Source: Cololabis saira
Lineage: Eukaryota; Chordata; Actinopteri; Beloniformes; Belonidae
Reading direction: 5' to 3'
Length of the DNA: 64,000 nucleotides
NCBI RefSeq assembly: GCF_033807715.1
Contig: NC_084592.1
Coordinates: 29,398,419-29,462,418, forward strand
The position numbers and the translations under genes were made by a program. Position 1 is the stretch's first letter; each line of letters begins with the position of its first letter. The notes under the pieces are model-generated. The model saw only the letters and a program-made list of their open reading frames with translations. It had not been told where the DNA came from and made no database searches. This document shows, piece after piece, positions 62,464 to 64,000 of the stretch.

Positions 62464-62923
62464 CTGAACGCAACCCTTCCTGTCGCCGAGATAGGCAGCA
62501 GGACAAAACGTTAAAATAGCACTAATAAATGCATATATTGATCTTGTCCATCACATACATCTACTCACGATATAAATATACATTTTATGGTCACACTTTG
62601 TCTGTTGAAAAATGAGCGGATATATTATTTCGGAACCCTAATGTCAACATCTGTTATGAGATTCTGTTATAGTGGGAGGCCCCGCCCCCTCCGGTGTTGT
62701 CATGGTAACGTTTTGCCCCGACTGTTAAACAGGAAGTGCTGTACAGCTGATGTCTCGAACGTTAACCGTTGAACGTTAATTAAAGCAGAGACGTTCAATA
62801 AACTGTATAGCGTATCTTTGATTAAAGTACTGCTGAAGTGATAGAAACGCTCCATGTCTCCTCTCCATTTATTGAACACAAACAACATCTTAACCCTAAA
62901 CCGGAAGGAGGTTACCAGAACTT
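62464..62923. repeat. Left arm of long inverted repeat, split by an LTR
   Basis: 62464-62651 and 62890-62923 together match the reverse complement of 63786-64000 almost base for base, starting at CTGAACGCAACCCTTCCTGT. The intervening 62652-62889 is a solo LTR plus one target-site copy. The arm may extend left of 62464, because its partner is cut by the window end. Confidence 0.93.
62652..62884. mobile_element. Solo LTR, 233 bp
   Basis: Begins TGTTATGAG and ends CACAAACA (TG...CA). It is flanked by the 5-bp direct repeat ACATC (62647-62651 and 62885-62889). The other arm of the inverted repeat has a single uninterrupted ACATC at this point, confirming an insertion. CAATAAA near 62797-62803 is a plausible polyadenylation signal, which sets the orientation as plus. 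No internal retroelement sequence remains, so it probably arose by LTR-LTR recombination. Gypsy or BEL type by the 5-bp duplication; not assigned. Confidence 0.85.
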
Positions 62924-63785
62924 TTGAACTTTTTTTAAAAACATTTTTTAAGATGTGTTTGCATAACTTAAACACACAGAAATGTATTAGCACTATGATA
63001 TATTATACATTTGATCATCCTTGATCATCCAGGATCATCCTGTCAGACTGGGGAAGCGGTTAAAGGGTCTCTAAATAGCCATGTTAAGTTAATGGGAAAA
63101 TTTCAAAAGGTGAAACAATCAGTATTTAAAGGGGAAAATAAACTCAGAACTGGTCCAAATTGAATAGTATGACTGTGTATAATACTATCATCGATATCTT
63201 AAAGAAATCTGGCCACAAAATACTCGTTAAAAGATTTTGACTGATTGTTTCCAGCTCAGCCCCTTAAATAGGTCTCTGAATATACAAGTCAAACATCCAT
63301 GATCTGTACCAACAAGAAAATCAAACTTTGTCGTAGGACAACAGTGAAGACATCGTTGGAAAGGTCTTAACCTCAGGAGCAACATATGTCAATATGAGAT
63401 TTGTGGGCAATTCCTGCTCCCCAGGTGTGCCCTTTGAACCTTGTACCTGTGACACTTTTGAAGGCCTATAATTCAACAACAAAATATGCTAGAGACATGG
63501 GGTCAACAGTTTTGGAAAGCTCTGCACCTCTACTATCATGCCCGACAGTAGTCCAATAGGGGGCGCCACTGAATAGGGTCAAAACCTATAAAAAACATGA
63601 TTTCACCCTCTTACCAATACAAAAGTCAAAATCAGACCGAACAGGCGTGCTTCCCACCCTTAAAAACATATAATAAGCTTGCAAAGTTCGTGATCACAGT
63701 TTTATATAAGCGCTAATTCATTGGAACTACAAAAGCTATGACGTAGCACAATGCTGTGTATTGTAACTTGGCGCAAATTGTAGTT
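62924..63785. other. Spacer between inverted arms
   Basis: 862 bases without coding content. It contains three tandem GATCATCC-based decamers at 63013-63042 and a GGGGGCGCCACTG segment at about 63560-63572. Not recognised as a known element. Confidence 0.6.
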
Positions 63786-64000
63786 CTGTAACCTCTTCCG
63801 GTTTAGGGTTAAGATGTTGACATTAGGGTTCCGAAATAATATATCCGCTCATTTTTCAACAGACAAAGTGTGACCATAAAATGTATATTTATATCGTGAG
63901 TAGATGTATGTGATGGAAAAGATCAATATATGCATTTATTAGTGCTATTTTAACGTTTTGTCCTGCTGCCTATCTCGGCGACAGGAAGGGTTGCGTTCAG
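63786..64000. repeat. Right arm of long inverted repeat (cut by window end)
   Basis: Reverse complement of the left arm. It runs from AGTTCTGTAACCTC through TTTAGGGTTAAGATGTTGAC to the last base of the window (TTGCGTTCAG). It lacks the LTR and therefore preserves the pre-insertion state. The full arm length is unknown. Confidence 0.93.

Larger units (their letters stand above)
51641..64000. other. Upstream intergenic region of tmeff2
   Basis: No second host gene recognised. It contains microsatellites, a TAA-type MITE, LINE fragments and the satellite/inverted-repeat complex at the right end. The parts at 52820-54375, 54440-56860 and 57410-59370 have no recognisable content. The open frame at 56392-56700 has no known motif. 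Confidence 0.6.

Overview
The window looks like a piece of a teleost fish nuclear genome. It is AT-rich and almost entirely non-coding. It carries microsatellites and a typical ray-finned-fish mix of transposable elements: Tc1, hAT, Harbinger-like and TTAA-target DNA elements, several LINE families, and BEL/Pao and LTR remnants. The only host gene recognised with confidence is the 5' end of tmeff2 (tomoregulin-2, a transmembrane protein with EGF-like and follistatin domains), on the minus strand. Coding exon 1 is at 50980-51157 and exon 2 at 34550-34659. They join in frame across a 16.3 kb intron with GT/AG borders. Nothing matching exon 3 was found between 1 and 34549, so that stretch is read as part of intron 2.

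Layout from the gene's point of view (right to left): 51641-64000 is upstream intergenic DNA. About 50980-51640 is a CpG-rich promoter/5'UTR block with two upstream AUG ORFs, one ending three bases before the tmeff2 start. 34660-50979 is intron 1, containing a TTAA-flanked MITE, three LINE fragments, a SINE/LINE tail, a long (AT)n tract and a perfect hairpin. 1-34549 is intron 2, containing a LINE reverse-transcriptase fragment, a BEL/Pao integrase fragment, a Tc1 element with a nested MITE, a GC-rich minisatellite region, several MITEs, a hAT MITE and a Harbinger derivative that still carries a Myb/SANT reading frame. One short open segment with a splice-donor-like end (29441-29512, minus) could be a first exon of a nested gene, but I do not recognise it.

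The right end (60.6-64.0 kb) is the most structured part. A tandem array with a unit of roughly 210 bases is followed by a 10-bp-stem hairpin, a 255-base AAT/AAG tract, and a long inverted repeat whose right arm runs off the window. A 233-bp solo LTR sits inside the left arm, and the right arm preserves the empty site.

I found no convincing new multi-gene system. The observations most worth following are the inverted-repeat/satellite complex, the tmeff2 uORF arrangement, MITE families that carry CRE palindromes, and the nested insertion that gives a relative date. All family assignments are by eye from motifs and remembered consensus patterns; no database search was run.
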